A stretch of 29,597 nucleotides of DNA, from NCBI RefSeq assembly GCF_000003815.2, contig NC_049980.1, positions 32,543,887 to 32,573,483 of the forward strand. The letters are read 5' to 3'. Positions within the stretch are counted from its first letter, which is position 1. Each line of letters opens with the position of its first letter. Below, in pieces: positions 1 through 10,424 of the stretch. Source of the DNA: Branchiostoma floridae. Its lineage: Eukaryota; Chordata; Leptocardii; Amphioxiformes; Branchiostomatidae. The translations under genes and the position numbers were made by a program. Below the pieces are notes generated by a model, which saw only the letters and a program-made list of their open reading frames with translations, did not search any database and was not told where the DNA came from.

Positions 1-1987
1 AACATGGACATCCAATATATCTTCGATGCATACAGTTGTGTCAAGTACATTGTATCGTACATAAGTAAAGCAGAAAGAGAAATTGGGAAAGCTGCTCAAA
101 GAGGCTCAGAAAGAGGCAAGGGAAGGTAACGAAGATGTGGTTACAGAAATGAGAAAAGTTGGCAGTGCCTACCTTCACCATAGGGAAGTGAGTGCTCAGG
201 AGGCGGTCTATCGGGTCTGTAGCCTGAAGTTGAAGGAGTGCTCAAGAGCAGTCACATTCATACCGACAGATGAGCAAGCCAATCGCTTGTCGAAACCTTT
301 GGCAGAGATTCAAAGGCTTGCAAGTGAGGGAAACTGTGATGAAACAAGCATCTGGATGCCAAGCATTATGGATCGATACAAGGCAAGGCCACTGGAAGAA
401 CCCTTCCGATCTATGTGTGCTGCAGAGTTTGTCTCGGAATATCGCGTCGTTTCTTGTTCGGGCATGCAAGATGATGCCGAGCAGTCGTCCAGAGGAGCAG
501 CAAAACATAACTTGAGGGATAATTTTGGGGTTGTTCAAAAGCGTACAAGATCTCAGCCTGCAGTCATCCGTTACGCTAAGTTTAACAAAATGAAAGAGCC
601 AGAGCGATTCTACTTGACATTGCTCAAGTTGTACCTGCCACACTATCTTGACACGCAGTTGAAACCACCACAGTATGCAAAGTATGAAGAATACTACTCT
701 GATGGGTTTGCTCCTTTGTCAGAGGAGAGAGTTAATGTCATTGTAAATGGGAACAGGTGTAAATTTGAGCAAAATGTCGAGGAAATTGAGCAGGCTCGTA
801 AATACGTGGAAGACGGTAATCTAGATGACGCTTGGGCCCAGATCTTCCCCGAAGTGGAGCAAGAAAGACTCGAGTGCCTAGATAAGAGGGGAGAAAACGA
901 GGGGAATGATGATGATGAAGGCACTGAGGACGACATTCCTGACCTAGCAACAACTGACAAATCAAAAGAGAAAAGCTTTGCCATAGAGGCCTGCCAGAAG
1001 CAGATCTCAGAAGAAGCTGCGATCCCCATGATGCAGTCACTCAACCCAATGCAACAGAGGGTCTTCTATTTTGTACGGAAGTGGCGTATGGAGACTGCAC
1101 AGGGAAAACGACCAGATCCCTTTCATATTTTTGTAACGGGTGGTGCGGGGACTGGAAAGAGCCATCTCATCAAATGCATATTTTATGAGGCTACCAAGTT
1201 ACTGCAACAGACACAAGAAAACCCTGATAATGTCTCTGTCCTTCTTACTGCACCCACAGGAACTGCTGCATTCAACATTGGGGGGGAGCACGGTGCACCA
1301 TGCGTTCCATCTGATGCGTGTCTCGAAGACGTATCAGCCGCTGTCTGAAAGTACCCTTAACACATTGCGTGCGCAATATGAAAGCCTCAAAATTGTGATT
1401 GTAGATGAAGTGTCGATGATTGACAAAATGCTCATGTCTTATATTCATGGTAGGTTGGGTCAGCTGAAACAGTCAAGGTCAAGTGCAAACTTTGGAAATG
1501 TCAGCATCTTGGCAGTAGGCGACATGTATCAGATACCTCCAGTCAGGGGACAGAGTCTCTACAAGGGAACAGATATTATTGACTTGTGGAATCCAATCTT
1601 TGAGGTTGTTGAACTTGAGGAAATCATGAGGCAGAAGGATGATGCTGCTTTTGCAAAGCTTTTGAATAGAATGAGAGTAAAGAAAAAAAGGAGAAACTTT
1701 CAGATGAAGATGACAAAACTCTGTCGTCAAGGGTGCTGTGTCTTGACTTTGAATCAGATGATTATCCTAAAGATGCACTTCACATCTTTTCCACCAAGAA
1801 AGCTGTGGGAGACCATAATGAAAAGATGTTGAATCTCAGGTGTTCAGATATTAGATGTTTTGAAGCCTGTGATTTTGTCAAAGATCCCACCACAGGTTCG
1901 ATGAAAAAACGAGATCTCGCTAAAGGGGGAAAAGATGATCTGCCCGATAGGGTCCAAGTTGGGGTAGGCGCTCGTGTCATGCTGTGA
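1..1987 (+). pseudogene. Helitron Rep/PIF1-like helicase, frameshifted and truncated fragment
   Basis: Part of the replicase-helicase of a Helitron (rolling-circle DNA transposon). The first 28 or so codons (frame 1, from base 1) end the Rep-side region, with a Y-x3-Y-x2-K pattern (YIVSYISK, about 46-69). Reading moves to frame 2 near 85-91 and includes the family-typical VSAQEAVYRVCSLKLKECSR. SF1 helicase motifs follow: Walker A GGAGTGKS (1139-1162), Walker B IVIVDEVSMID (about 1392-1424) and motif III VGDMYQIPP (about 1512-1541). A seventh G in the run 1280-1286 shifts frame 2 to 3; the A run 1683-1689 shifts frame 3 back to 2. The frame ends at TGA 1985-1987 right after GARVML, where relatives continue with the rest of the helicase core, so the C-terminal motifs are missing. 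Rep catalytic histidines would lie upstream of the window. Family recognition is from memory of Helitron proteins; the frame breaks are seen directly. Two breaks lie in homopolymers, so assembly error is possible for those. Confidence 0.88.
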
Positions 1988-3330
1988 AAAGTGTATAGTA
2001 GTTCTCTTCCATAGTATATAGTAGAGATTTTCGGGTGTCACCTCCCCGAGGATGAACTGAACTGAACTTGGGAATTGTCCATACATGTTGGTTGTATACG
2101 TAATCAGGTGTGACTTTTTTCTAGTGAACAAACAAAAAGGATACTCTGGGTGGCACATGAAATTACACAAAGGAAACAGTAATTATTGTATTCTATTCTA
2201 TTTTGTAGCAGATGAAGAGGAGACACCAAGAACGTTGTGCAGACACGTGGGTTTATGTCTTGATGGAAGTTGTCAGTTTGACAGTGCCATTATTTACCTG
2301 ATGCTGGAACTCTAATGTTACTAAGAAGACTGCCCTAATGCGGCGGCTTTCAGAGGGCACAATAGTCAACTGGCTACAATAATGAAATTGTGACAGAAAC
2401 ACCAGCTTTGAATATGATTAGTCTATTTGGGACAATACTGTAACTGTGATTATACAATATCAACCATGATGTCAAACATTGCATTTCATGACAGACATGA
2501 ATACATTTTTATGACTTTTCAGACACCACGACATGGTATATGCTGTGTAATTTGATAAAGCACTGTACTATAAACTGTTACTCAGCACAATCAAACAATC
2601 ATATACTAATTAGTTTATGTGCAAAATAAATGAGACCGTAAGTTATTACAGACACATGATTACTACATTTAAACAAAAGAATACAGAACATTAAGATATA
2701 CAAAACAGACTTGGTGCAAATATACAGTGACTAATTAGCTTTGTTCATCAATACGTATAATGTATAAGCTAATTATAAGTATAAAAACAGAATGCGATCC
2801 TTATTGTCTGAATACAATGAACGACTTTATATGTATTTGTACTGATAATGGCATTGCAGTGCAGCCATGCTATCCAATTGGATTTTACAAACATACACTT
2901 CACTGAAAACGGCTGAGTAGAACAGTGCTGAAAAGCATATTTTGGTAAAGAAGTTTGTTTAGTGAGGTCTGTTTGTATGAAGATTGAAAATACTTGTGAC
3001 AATCTTGAATATGTACAGTGACTGCCCTTGTCTTGTGTACATAAGCAGGGAAACGACGCTATTGTCTACTGTGGGTATGTAATAACAAAGTTTAGGGTCT
3101 CATAACGTGTTCATTCTGTAGAGAAAATACGACCGATCCGTTTTTGAAATAAAATTTTCTTTCTTTAAGAACAACGGTGTCTTCTTTGTTAATGTGTGAA
3201 TCACTAGCATGCTGTTTGCGTGTTGTAATCAAGAAATAAAGTGTGATTACTGAACCGTAATTCCGAGTCATTCTCAAATTGGATCTTTTTTTCAAATTCA
3301 ATTTTGGAACAGTCCATTTTTGCAAGGAGG
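1988..3330. other. Gene-poor AT-rich stretch, no supported gene
   Basis: After the truncated helicase there is AT-rich sequence with scattered short open frames of 60-77 codons and no recognisable domain. A pyrimidine-rich tract ending in TTTTGTAG at about 2190-2208 looks like a 3' splice site, followed by an open stretch to TAA near 2315, but no matching donor or homology supports an exon. Several AATAAA-like strings occur, as expected by chance in AT-rich DNA. Confidence 0.5.
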
Positions 3331-3560
3331 GGCGGAGTAAAAATAGTTGAATTTGCTCCTAAGCAAATACCGGCCTTTCTAGTGTTATACTCACAATCGC
3401 TGGTTTCCGGAAGTTTCGGCAGACAATAAGACCTGGGTAATGTATATAGTCAGAAACATGAAGCTCGTGTAACTGACAGTCACTCCATAGGCAAAGCAGA
3501 GGTTACGAAGGCTGCTCGGGAGACTTCCCCACCACATTTGCGCCAGAATGTCTTCATCCA

Positions 3561-3624
3561 CTCACACTGGGAAGGACCCCTACGATTTTCGATAAATGTT
3601 GCGGGTTCTTGAATGTGCTGAAGG
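3561..3624 (-). mobile_element. SINE 3' fragment
   Basis: The string GGAAGGACCCCTACGATTTT and its flanks match the 3' part of the fuller minus-strand SINE at 7466-7735 (GGAAGGACCCCTACTCTTTT there), including the following GATAA...GGGTTCTT segment. Only the tail is present; the tRNA-like head is absent. Confidence 0.5.
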
Positions 3625-3627
3625 CAT

Positions 3628-3740
3628 GGGGCGGATCCAGGACTTTACCAATGGGGGTGGGGGTGGGGATATATGCTGTTGAAGTTCAAGACGTAGCTGC
3701 GCGGGGGGAGAGCACTAGGGGGTCTCACCTCAGAACTTTT
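3628..3740. repeat. G-rich transposon-like fragment
   Basis: The sequence opens with GGGGCGGATCCAGGACTTTA and runs into long G tracts (about 3652-3669 and again at 3703-3722). The opening resembles short nonautonomous transposon ends seen in many animal genomes, but no partner end was found, so the assignment is weak. Confidence 0.25.
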
Positions 3741-4129
3741 ATTAAATATAGAGTCTCTCTGGTGCATTTTAGAGCCATTTCTGTGCAAAAATGACCAACG
3801 AATCGACACTGATTTTTTTGGGCTGAACAAATATAATAAACGAACGAACACTGATTTTTAGAGTTAGCAATCTCACGTTGACAATCATATGGTCTTTTAG
3901 GACCATAAAAAATGAAAGATAAATAAAAGATCCATTCTCGTTTTCCTTTATTGTACATTCTCGGATTAAGTTGTTTACATTTAGCGGAGATATATATTAA
4001 GTATGACACAGTCTGACATTAAATTTTTACTCCTGACATTTACTGTAACAGTATGAATGAATGGATCAATGTTTCATCTTGTATCTTGCGTGCTCAGCCC
4101 ACATGGGCTAATAGGGCTCGTCACAAGGC

Positions 4130-4440
4130 AGGTACGGGGAAATCTGGACCCTCTGGAACACTATTTCCTGAATTTCGAGGGACAAATTTTGCTGAAAGAC
4201 AACGCCGTAGCGTCGTGAGCGCCGTCGCAAGGGCCCGGCCCAGATGAAAATTGAAATCTTGGACATCTGAAACATTATTTCCTGCATTTCAGGGGCACAA
4301 TTTGCTTGTTGATTAAATCTGGTTCGATGTTCCCGCAATACATTTCTACCATGTCCGGTGCCGAAGGGGCGAGCCATCGCAAGGAAGGTCCGGCGAAATT
4401 TTGAAGTCTGAACCCTTTGAAACGCAATATCCTGCATTTT
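4130..4440. repeat. Degenerate tandem repeat, three copies
   Basis: Three diverged copies of a unit are marked by a TATTTCCTGMATTT core at 4161, 4275 and 4425 (spacings 114 and 150). Each is preceded by an AAATCT/GAAGTCT...GGAAC/GAAAC segment, and the first two are followed by GGG-ACAA-TTTGCT. A GCCGTCGCAAGG / GAGCCATCGCAAGG segment recurs in copies one and two. No coding potential is evident. Confidence 0.5.
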
Positions 4441-4800
4441 AAAGTTTTCCGGCAGACTAGTTAAGTGTAATGAAATTTTGATTATGCTTTACGAACAGTT
4501 TATATGAAATACGTTTTACGGCAAAATTCGGCTACCTTCTACGTAATACGTTAAATTAAAGGGGTCAATATCGCTCGACGCAAAATGCACCGATTACGCC
4601 CTACGGCTCCGTTGAATTCGAGCGGTCCCGCCACGAAATACGTAGAATTAAAACCGCCGGTTACGCTGTGCGGAAAGCGACATGTGGGCCTCCATCTATT
4701 AACCACACTGTGACGGTGACGTACCGCTGCCATTAACATTTCTACATTTTTACGTACCATTAGTATAGTAGTAAAGCACCAGTGCATTTCTATCTTACGT
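4440..4800. repeat. TTACG/TACG-rich interspersed repeat
   Basis: This stretch is unusually rich in TACG words (TTTACG, TTACG, CTACG, TACGTA), recurring about every 10-30 bases in both orientations, unlike neighbouring DNA. It looks like an old interspersed repeat rather than a gene. No termini or target duplications were found. Confidence 0.4.
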
Positions 4801-5099
4801 CAATTAGGTGCCTTTGTACTGCCCCACCTTCAACCACCCTTCCACGCCCTACCACTTTCATGTACAACTGCAAAAGTACATGAATATTCCGAATATCGAC
4901 GAAGCTGATCGAGCGAGCTCCGAAGGACGGCGGGAGTACAGCTGTATTACCATCGTCCTGGTTACGCAACATTCTGGCTATGCCCGCAAAGACCGACGTA
5001 ATGAGGAAGTAAAAGCGAGAGGAGTGCGCCTTGGCATTGTTGGTTAGCGGCTTTGTATTTTCGCCGTTCCGCCGCTGATTTTCTGGATTTCTTTATATC

Positions 5100-5170
5100 C
5101 AGCCGAAAGGGGTGGCTCTCCAAAAACACGATACCTCCATGTAACGTACTATCCGAGGGACGGCCCTAAC
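5100..5170 (-). mobile_element. SINE body fragment
   Basis: GGTGGCTCTCC followed by CCTCCATGTAACGT, ACTATCCGAGG and GACGGCCCTAAC matches, in the same order, the body of the minus-strand SINE at 7466-7735. It is an internal fragment with no A or B box. Confidence 0.5.
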
Positions 5171-5632
5171 AGAAATGGGCAGAAGACCGGTAGCTGGTAG
5201 CATATCATCAGATTCAAAGCCACTACCTTTGGGCCAAACACCCTGTCGTTATATACGCCACACGAGTTTGAAGTAAAGCCGTGGGAATGTCCTAAATGTT
5301 GGCCTGGTATCCCCGGCAGGTAACTAGCTCCAGAGTCTCGTCTGTCTTGTCGGGGACTCGGGAGATACAAATAGGTTTGGAGACGAGGCTACCTGAATGT
5401 GTGACAGCGTTTTACATTGGAGTCTACCGAACCTCCTCTGGCTCTGATCAAAACAAATTTGTTATCAAATGAACTTGATTTTGAAGTGATTTGCTGTGAT
5501 GAGTTCTGTAATGAAGGATTTTGAGTCGGTAGTGCCTTTTGTGTAGATCGGATGAGTTATACCCCTATGTTCGATTACGTTTTATGTTAGATGATTCGTT
5601 GAATGTTGAGGTTTATGTTGATTGATTTGTGG

Positions 5633-5700
5633 CAGGGCTCCCTTGGAAATTAATTGTTGACAACTGAAGGGACCACCCTACAAGATTGATAGATAGATAA
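5633..5700 (+). mobile_element. Probable LINE (CR1-like) 3' end
   Basis: The segment GCAGGGCTCCCTTGGAAATT, then CAACTGAAGGGACCACCCTA and a short GATAGATAGATA tail, resembles 3' ends of amphioxus-type CR1 LINEs that finish in a short tandem repeat. The assignment is from memory. No upstream ORF2 remains, consistent with extreme 5' truncation. The rest of 5390-6170 shows no gene. Confidence 0.4.
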
Positions 5701-6087
5701 GTAGAAATTTTGTTTTTGCAAGGGGCCAAGTCATACTTGCATAAAGTCTGGGGCTTCACCGTACCAAACACAAAATGAAAACTTTTTTTTTTGCCTGGGG
5801 ACATTCATTTTGAGTTGGTTTGTTTTTAGGTGTTAGGTGTACACGACCTAAAGTCTCAGGTCTACCTCGGCGTCTGAGTTGTTGTTTTGTTGATTCTGCT
5901 GGATTGGATCAGCACAATCATGCAGTATGACAAGAAAGCATACACGGCTGTTCTGTGGAGAGGTGAATGGAATTATCGACGGCATAGCAGTGCCCCACTT
6001 CCTCGCTGCCATTGCTTGGCTTTATGATTTAATATTTGAAGCCATTAGTACTAAAAACTGTGACAGTCAAAAAAAGATGACTGTTTT

Positions 6088-6112
6088 TTAACAGTCCGGG
6101 ATTCGAGCCTAC
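6088..6112 (-). mobile_element. tRNA-like B-box fragment beside the gap
   Basis: CCGGGATTCGAGCCTACGAC is the reverse complement of a B-box-like GGCTCGAATCC. It probably marks a tRNA-headed SINE; the rest is absent or lost in the gap that begins 60 bases later. Confidence 0.3.
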
Positions 6113-6172
6113 GACAGCACACTCACACAGGGCACGTACGTTACAAGGGGGCCCTATATGCACCACCACACC

Positions 6173-7066
6173 NNNNNNNNNNNNNNNNNNNNNNNNNNNN
6201 NNNNNNNNNNNNNNNNNNNNNNNNNNNNNNNNNNNNNNNNNNNNNNNNNNNNNNNNNNNNNNNNNNNNNNNNNNNNNNNNNNNNNNNNNNNNNNNNNNNN
6301 NNNNNNNNNNNNNNNNNNNNNNNNNNNNNNNNNNNNNNNNNNNNNNNNNNNNNNNNNNNNNNNNNNNNNNNNNNNNNNNNNNNNNNNNNNNNNNNNNNNN
6401 NNNNNNNNNNNNNNNNNNNNNNNNNNNNNNNNNNNNNNNNNNNNNNNNNNNNNNNNNNNNNNNNNNNNNNNNNNNNNNNNNNNNNNNNNNNNNNNNNNNN
6501 NNNNNNNNNNNNNNNNNNNNNNNNNNNNNNNNNNNNNNNNNNNNNNNNNNNNNNNNNNNNNNNNNNNNNNNNNNNNNNNNNNNNNNNNNNNNNNNNNNNN
6601 NNNNNNNNNNNNNNNNNNNNNNNNNNNNNNNNNNNNNNNNNNNNNNNNNNNNNNNNNNNNNNNNNNNNNNNNNNNNNNNNNNNNNNNNNNNNNNNNNNNN
6701 NNNNNNNNNNNNNNNNNNNNNNNNNNNNNNNNNNNNNNNNNNNNNNNNNNNNNNNNNNNNNNNNNNNNNNNNNNNNNNNNNNNNNNNNNNNNNNNNNNNN
6801 NNNNNNNNNNNNNNNNNNNNNNNNNNNNNNNNNNNNNNNNNNNNNNNNNNNNNNNNNNNNNNNNNNNNNNNNNNNNNNNNNNNNNNNNNNNNNNNNNNNN
6901 NNNNNNNNNNNNNNNNNNNNNNNNNNNNNNNNNNNNNNNNNNNNNNNNNNNNNNNNNNNNNNNNNNNNNNNNNNNNNNNNNNNNNNNNNNNNNNNNNNNN
7001 NNNNNNNNNNNNNNNNNNNNNNNNNNNNNNNNNNNNNNNNNNNNNNNNNNNNNNNNNNNNNNNNNN
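6173..7066. other. Assembly gap (894 N)
   Basis: An uninterrupted run of N. The open frames that appear to cross it on both strands are artefacts. The non-round length suggests an estimated gap size. Confidence 0.99.
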
Positions 7067-7239
7067 AGTTCAGTAACTCTGAACATCTTCAACCGTCGCA
7101 GGACGAATAGGCGTTTGCTGCTCTGTGTACCATGTGGATAACATGACCGTCCCGATTATGGACAGATTTAAATACTACAGGGCTCAAGTCCTTCATCTTC
7201 AGAGGTCCGCCATTCATAAGAGACCGCGCACATCGTCCT

Positions 7240-7300
7240 CCTGTTTACATTGTATTGTATTGCATATGCAATAAACTTCATTGTCATTGTATTGTTTGGG
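7240..7300 (+). mobile_element. Probable retroposon (LINE) 3' tail
   Basis: TGCATATGCAATAAACTTCA followed by imperfect TTGTCATTGTATTG repeats looks like the 3' terminus of a non-LTR element with a polyadenylation-like AATAAA and a short tandem tail. Sequence back to the gap at 7066 may belong to the same insertion, but no coding frame is recognisable. Confidence 0.4.
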
Positions 7301-7465
7301 CCGACGACTCCCTCTTCACAGCCAGGGGCGGAATTGCGAGGAGCTTACAACAGGCGGGGCTAAATCGCAAGGTTCTGTAATGGCAGCCTGTATACAGCGC
7401 ACAATAACCTCCATACGACAGCAATTGTCCCATTTGCGGTAAAGGACTGTAGGTTTTTGGAACCA

Positions 7466-7735
7466 CTTACACCAGGAAGGACCCCTACTCTTTTCGATAA
7501 GTGCGATGGGTTCTTTAAGGTGCGTAGGGTGTGGCTCTCCCTAAACCTCCATTGAACGTCCTATCCGGAGGACGGCCCTAACCGATGCTAGGTACTCATT
7601 TTCACCGGAGTGGGGAAAGTCGTGTTAAGTACCTTTCCCAAGGGCACATGATCGTGGACATGGCAGGATTCGAACCCCGGACCTCTGGGTTCTGAGCCAA
7701 ACGCGCTGCCGATTACGCCATGCGATCTCACGTAC
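7466..7735 (-). mobile_element. tRNA-derived SINE with both polymerase III boxes
   Basis: Read on the minus strand, the head contains TGGCGTAATCGG (7709-7720), fitting the A-box consensus TRGYNNARNNGG, and GGTTCGAATCC (7666-7676), a perfect B box. Between them is an anticodon-arm-like segment with loop CTCAGAA. The body carries CCCTTGGGAAAGGTACTTAA and a CCCCACTCCGGTG block of the kind found in invertebrate SINEs, then GGGAGAGCCACACC. The same body occurs at 14140-14345, 17650-17865 and 18498-18632 on the other strand and as fragments at 3561 and 5100. This is the best-preserved copy here. Confidence 0.8.
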
Positions 7736-7879
7736 ATCATGAGGAATCACTTGTTAGTAGTTTCATGATTCAACTTATTTTCTTGTTTCTCTTCTTGGGT
7801 CACACATTGAGCATGGATGAACTGTCACCCCCTGTCTCTCTGCGTGCAACTGATTCTAGAATTATGGTCTCTCCGTGAA

Positions 7880-8340
7880 ATCAGGAACCGTTTCGATAAT
7901 CATTCAGATATCGCTGATGGTGGTGGAGGGTTGTACTAACCGATGGAGATATGGGTCTTTCTAAAACGACTGACAAGTCTTTACAGTCGTCGATATTTTG
8001 GGAACACGCGTCCACACCCGTCAGTGTGGGAAACAGCTAAGAGGCAGGATGTATGTATAATGATGCACACGCAGATACTTAATTACGCAGGTTGATCTCC
8101 AACTAGGAATTTGAGGGGAGCTTTCATGTTTTCTTTGACAAAGCCGTAAGGATGCACAGTGCTGCTTCAATGACACTGTTTTGGCGCATTGGGGAAAGTA
8201 TAGTTCTAAGAGTCATGTTTGTTAGTAAAGTTAGGTGTGACGGAATTCCTTTCTGCAGCGCCTAGAAGGATCCGAAACTTTCTGGAGGATAAAATTCATC
8301 TCTTCGCCCTGGCATCTTCTTTCTAGAGCCATGTGTAAAT
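7880..8340. repeat. Diverged copy of the local duplicated block (lacks ~0.6 kb)
   Basis: From ATCAGGAACCGTTTCGATAA this stretch parallels 10425-10800: the CATTCAGATATCGCTGAT segment, the GACAAGTCTTTACAGTCGTC segment, GAGGCAGGATGTATG and ATGATGCACACGCAG all recur in order. It then jumps from GTTAGGTGTGA (about 8232) to GGAATTCCTTTCTGCAGCGC, which aligns with GAATTCGTTTCTTCAACG at about 11437. It therefore lacks the roughly 630 bp present between those points in the three other copies. Confidence 0.6.
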
Positions 8341-8410
8341 AAACAAGAAATACCCAAATACCAAATATCAAGACACTCCGTCCAGATATTCAGTAGTTAT
8401 GTTGTTCATC

Positions 8411-8463
<53 letters not shown>

Positions 8464-8500
8464 ACACGCACACACGCACACACACACACGCACACACATA

Positions 8501-8563
<63 letters not shown>
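8411..8563. repeat. (CA)n microsatellite
   Basis: About 150 bp of almost pure CA dinucleotides on the plus strand, interrupted by a few A, G and TACC changes near 8457-8505. The long Cys-Val and Thr-His open frames over it are repeat artefacts. No gene is visible from 8590 to 8757. Confidence 0.97.
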
Positions 8564-8567
<4 letters not shown>

Positions 8568-8756
8568 AACGCGTGGAGGAAGAGGGGTATCTAAAAAAAG
8601 CCAAAGTATGTTTTCTCCTGTAGTGAGGATTGACAGTACGTTTTGTTGAGCCGAGAAGTTTTTGCCTAGGGGTGTCCTTGGGAAATGAAACGTCTTTCTG
8701 AAGTTTCTCAGTTCTGATTTTACAGAGAAAACTAATCAAAGTTCTCATCTAAACCA

Positions 8757-8938
8757 AATGAAGGTAATACCTTAAAGGTAATTTACAAGAAAACAACATT
8801 TTGCCGAAGGTGGTCAGCGCCCTATTTCTAGAAAAACAGCTGTCTTTCTGCCTTACGCTTACCTGCTGTGTGATGACTGCCATAAACTGCATGATAAACG
8901 GAGCTATTCTTTTTGTCATCTATTTGTTGGTGGCATAA
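8757..8938. repeat. Interspersed block, copy 1 (second copy at 12497-12640)
   Basis: AACATTTTGCCGAAGGTG, GCCCTATTTCTAGAAAAACA and the following GCTGTCTTTCTGCCTTACGC recur in the same order at 12497-12640, followed in both by CATGATAAACGGAGC and TTGTTGGTGG. The right boundary coincides with the start of another duplicated block in the second copy. No function is evident. Confidence 0.65.
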
Positions 8939-9436
8939 CAAACCAAGCTCTGGATGCATTGGTATGATATTTGCTATGTGGATAGGTCCTGGGAAGACGA
9001 ATTTCATGGTAGGTTTCGGGCCACCTGGCCACTTTAGTTGGTATCACAACAGAACCTCAGGTCTTTGTATCTTTTGTCCTGGACATGCTTTGACATGCTA
9101 GCAGTATGGTTTTGATTTTATGACGTAAGATAGCAGGTCCTGGAAATGCTATGGTTTTGCCGGTTATGATAAACAGACAAACAAACCACTAAGTTCGATT
9201 GTTCTGCAGGTCGACAGTCAAGACGAAAATTCTAGCACAAATATCAACATGCATTTCAGTGTCCGTAAAAACTAGCGATTTGAAAAGACGGTAAAAAGCA
9301 CCAAGCAAAAGGATACCTAGTACGGCGTACCACAAAGACAACCTGCGCAGATGCCACAATATCTACATTTGGGTGAAGACTCTGGCAGAGCCTGGCAGAG
9401 AATTTGTTCGGCAGTCCAGACAGTTAGGCCCGCCGA

Positions 9437-9659
9437 CCTAACTTAGCACTCCGGATGGTTCGGACACGTAGTTAGGAGACCATCGAACACACTAGACCAC
9501 AAAGCATACTATCAGGAATTCCAAAAGCCGAGACCACGGGGTAGACCCCCAAAGCGATGGAGAGACCAAATCGCAAAGGATATCGGACAGAGTATCAAGT
9601 TCGCGAATATCTGGAATGTAGTCGGAATGTCTAGAATACACTACGAATGCCAGGAATAG
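9437..9659 (+). pseudogene. Non-LTR retrotransposon ORF2 C-terminal fragment
   Basis: The frame through 9456-9659 reads WFGHVVRRPSNTLDHKAYYQ and then KPRPRGRPPKRWRDQIAKDI, ending at TAG 9657-9659. WFGH-V-R and PRGRP-KRW-D are the hallmark tail of LINE-type endonuclease/reverse-transcriptase polyproteins, downstream of the reverse transcriptase domain. A one-base insertion before the W breaks the expected L-R-W join, and an in-frame TAG lies just upstream, so the fragment is dead. Real homology probably ends near 9600. Reverse transcriptase motifs are absent, and 8940-9430 shows nothing else recognisable. Confidence 0.75.
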
Positions 9660-10420
9660 GAAAGAATTTTCATTCTGACGGCATTGTGGCTCATTCCATC
9701 TCGTGTGAAGGGGATTTAAGGCCCATTTGGAATTCCCACCCGAATGGCCCCGAATGTGGCACGAATTTTGCAAATAATTCATTCCGGCTGGTTCTGCTCG
9801 ATTCCTGCTGATTCGGTTTCAGTGTGAAGGCCCTATAACCTACATGTAGGCACATGTTGGCACCACGCCTGTCTACGCTACAAAGCAAATTCTCTGCCAC
9901 ACCCTGCACCCATGTTACACAATATCTGGATGCCACTAGTGCTGGATAAACGCAGTTGAACGTCCACTGATTTTACGACACATACTGTTGGATAGGATGA
10001 AACAACGGTCAAGCTAAAGCCTTATTTATGCGGTTGTCAAGTCTCATATCAGGTACATTAATTTGTTGTCTCAAAACAGCAATGATGGGAAAAATTACTA
10101 AAACCCTTGTGCAGGGAAATACGCCATTGTTGGACACCTTACTGCAGGTGTACCTAAGTTTGACTGTGGATGCACCGCGTAGACATTTGCGTAGAGTTAA
10201 CGACCTAAATCTTGTATAGTGCATTAGCACACACGTTATCTTTGACATCTGAGTGATAAAGAACCTTTGATGTATCATTTGTTAAACGTACCAACATATT
10301 TTCACATCTAAGCTTTGAAAGAGTTTTCCCGTGCGTCGGCAAATGAAAACTTTTGGTGACCAGAGTGCCCTGAAAAATATATCTCCCTATACCAAGCTTT
10401 GACATTTTGGTGATTGTTGC
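9660..10420. other. No supported gene; GAAT-rich degenerate repeat
   Basis: Bases 9605-9840 are rich in GGAAT/GAATT/CATTC words and include two TGTGAAGG segments (GTGTGAAGGGGATTTAAGG and CAGTGTGAAGGCCCTA), like an old MITE, but the ends cannot be paired confidently. The remainder to 10420 shows no coding signal beyond short chance frames. Confidence 0.4.
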
Positions 10421-10424
10421 TGGT

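Noticed and set aside
2209-2315. Possible terminal exon after TTTTGTAG reading DEEETPRTLCRHVGLCLDGS
   Set aside because: No donor with matching phase, no recognisable family, and the length is within chance expectation.
5301-5385. CCTGGTATCC...GACTCGGGAG segment as another copy of the palindromic MITE
   Set aside because: Only the first ten bases and a loose GAGTCTC segment agree with the MITE at 28855; the arms do not pair.
6154-7141. Long open frames on both strands across the N run
   Set aside because: They consist of undetermined bases with only a few real codons at each edge.
7660-7735. A functional tRNA gene
   Set aside because: The A and B boxes are good, but the flanking sequence continues as a SINE body and no acceptor-stem pairing was evident.
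8368-8748. Cys/Val-rich and Thr/His-rich open frames
   Set aside because: Direct translation of the CA microsatellite; no independent coding signal.
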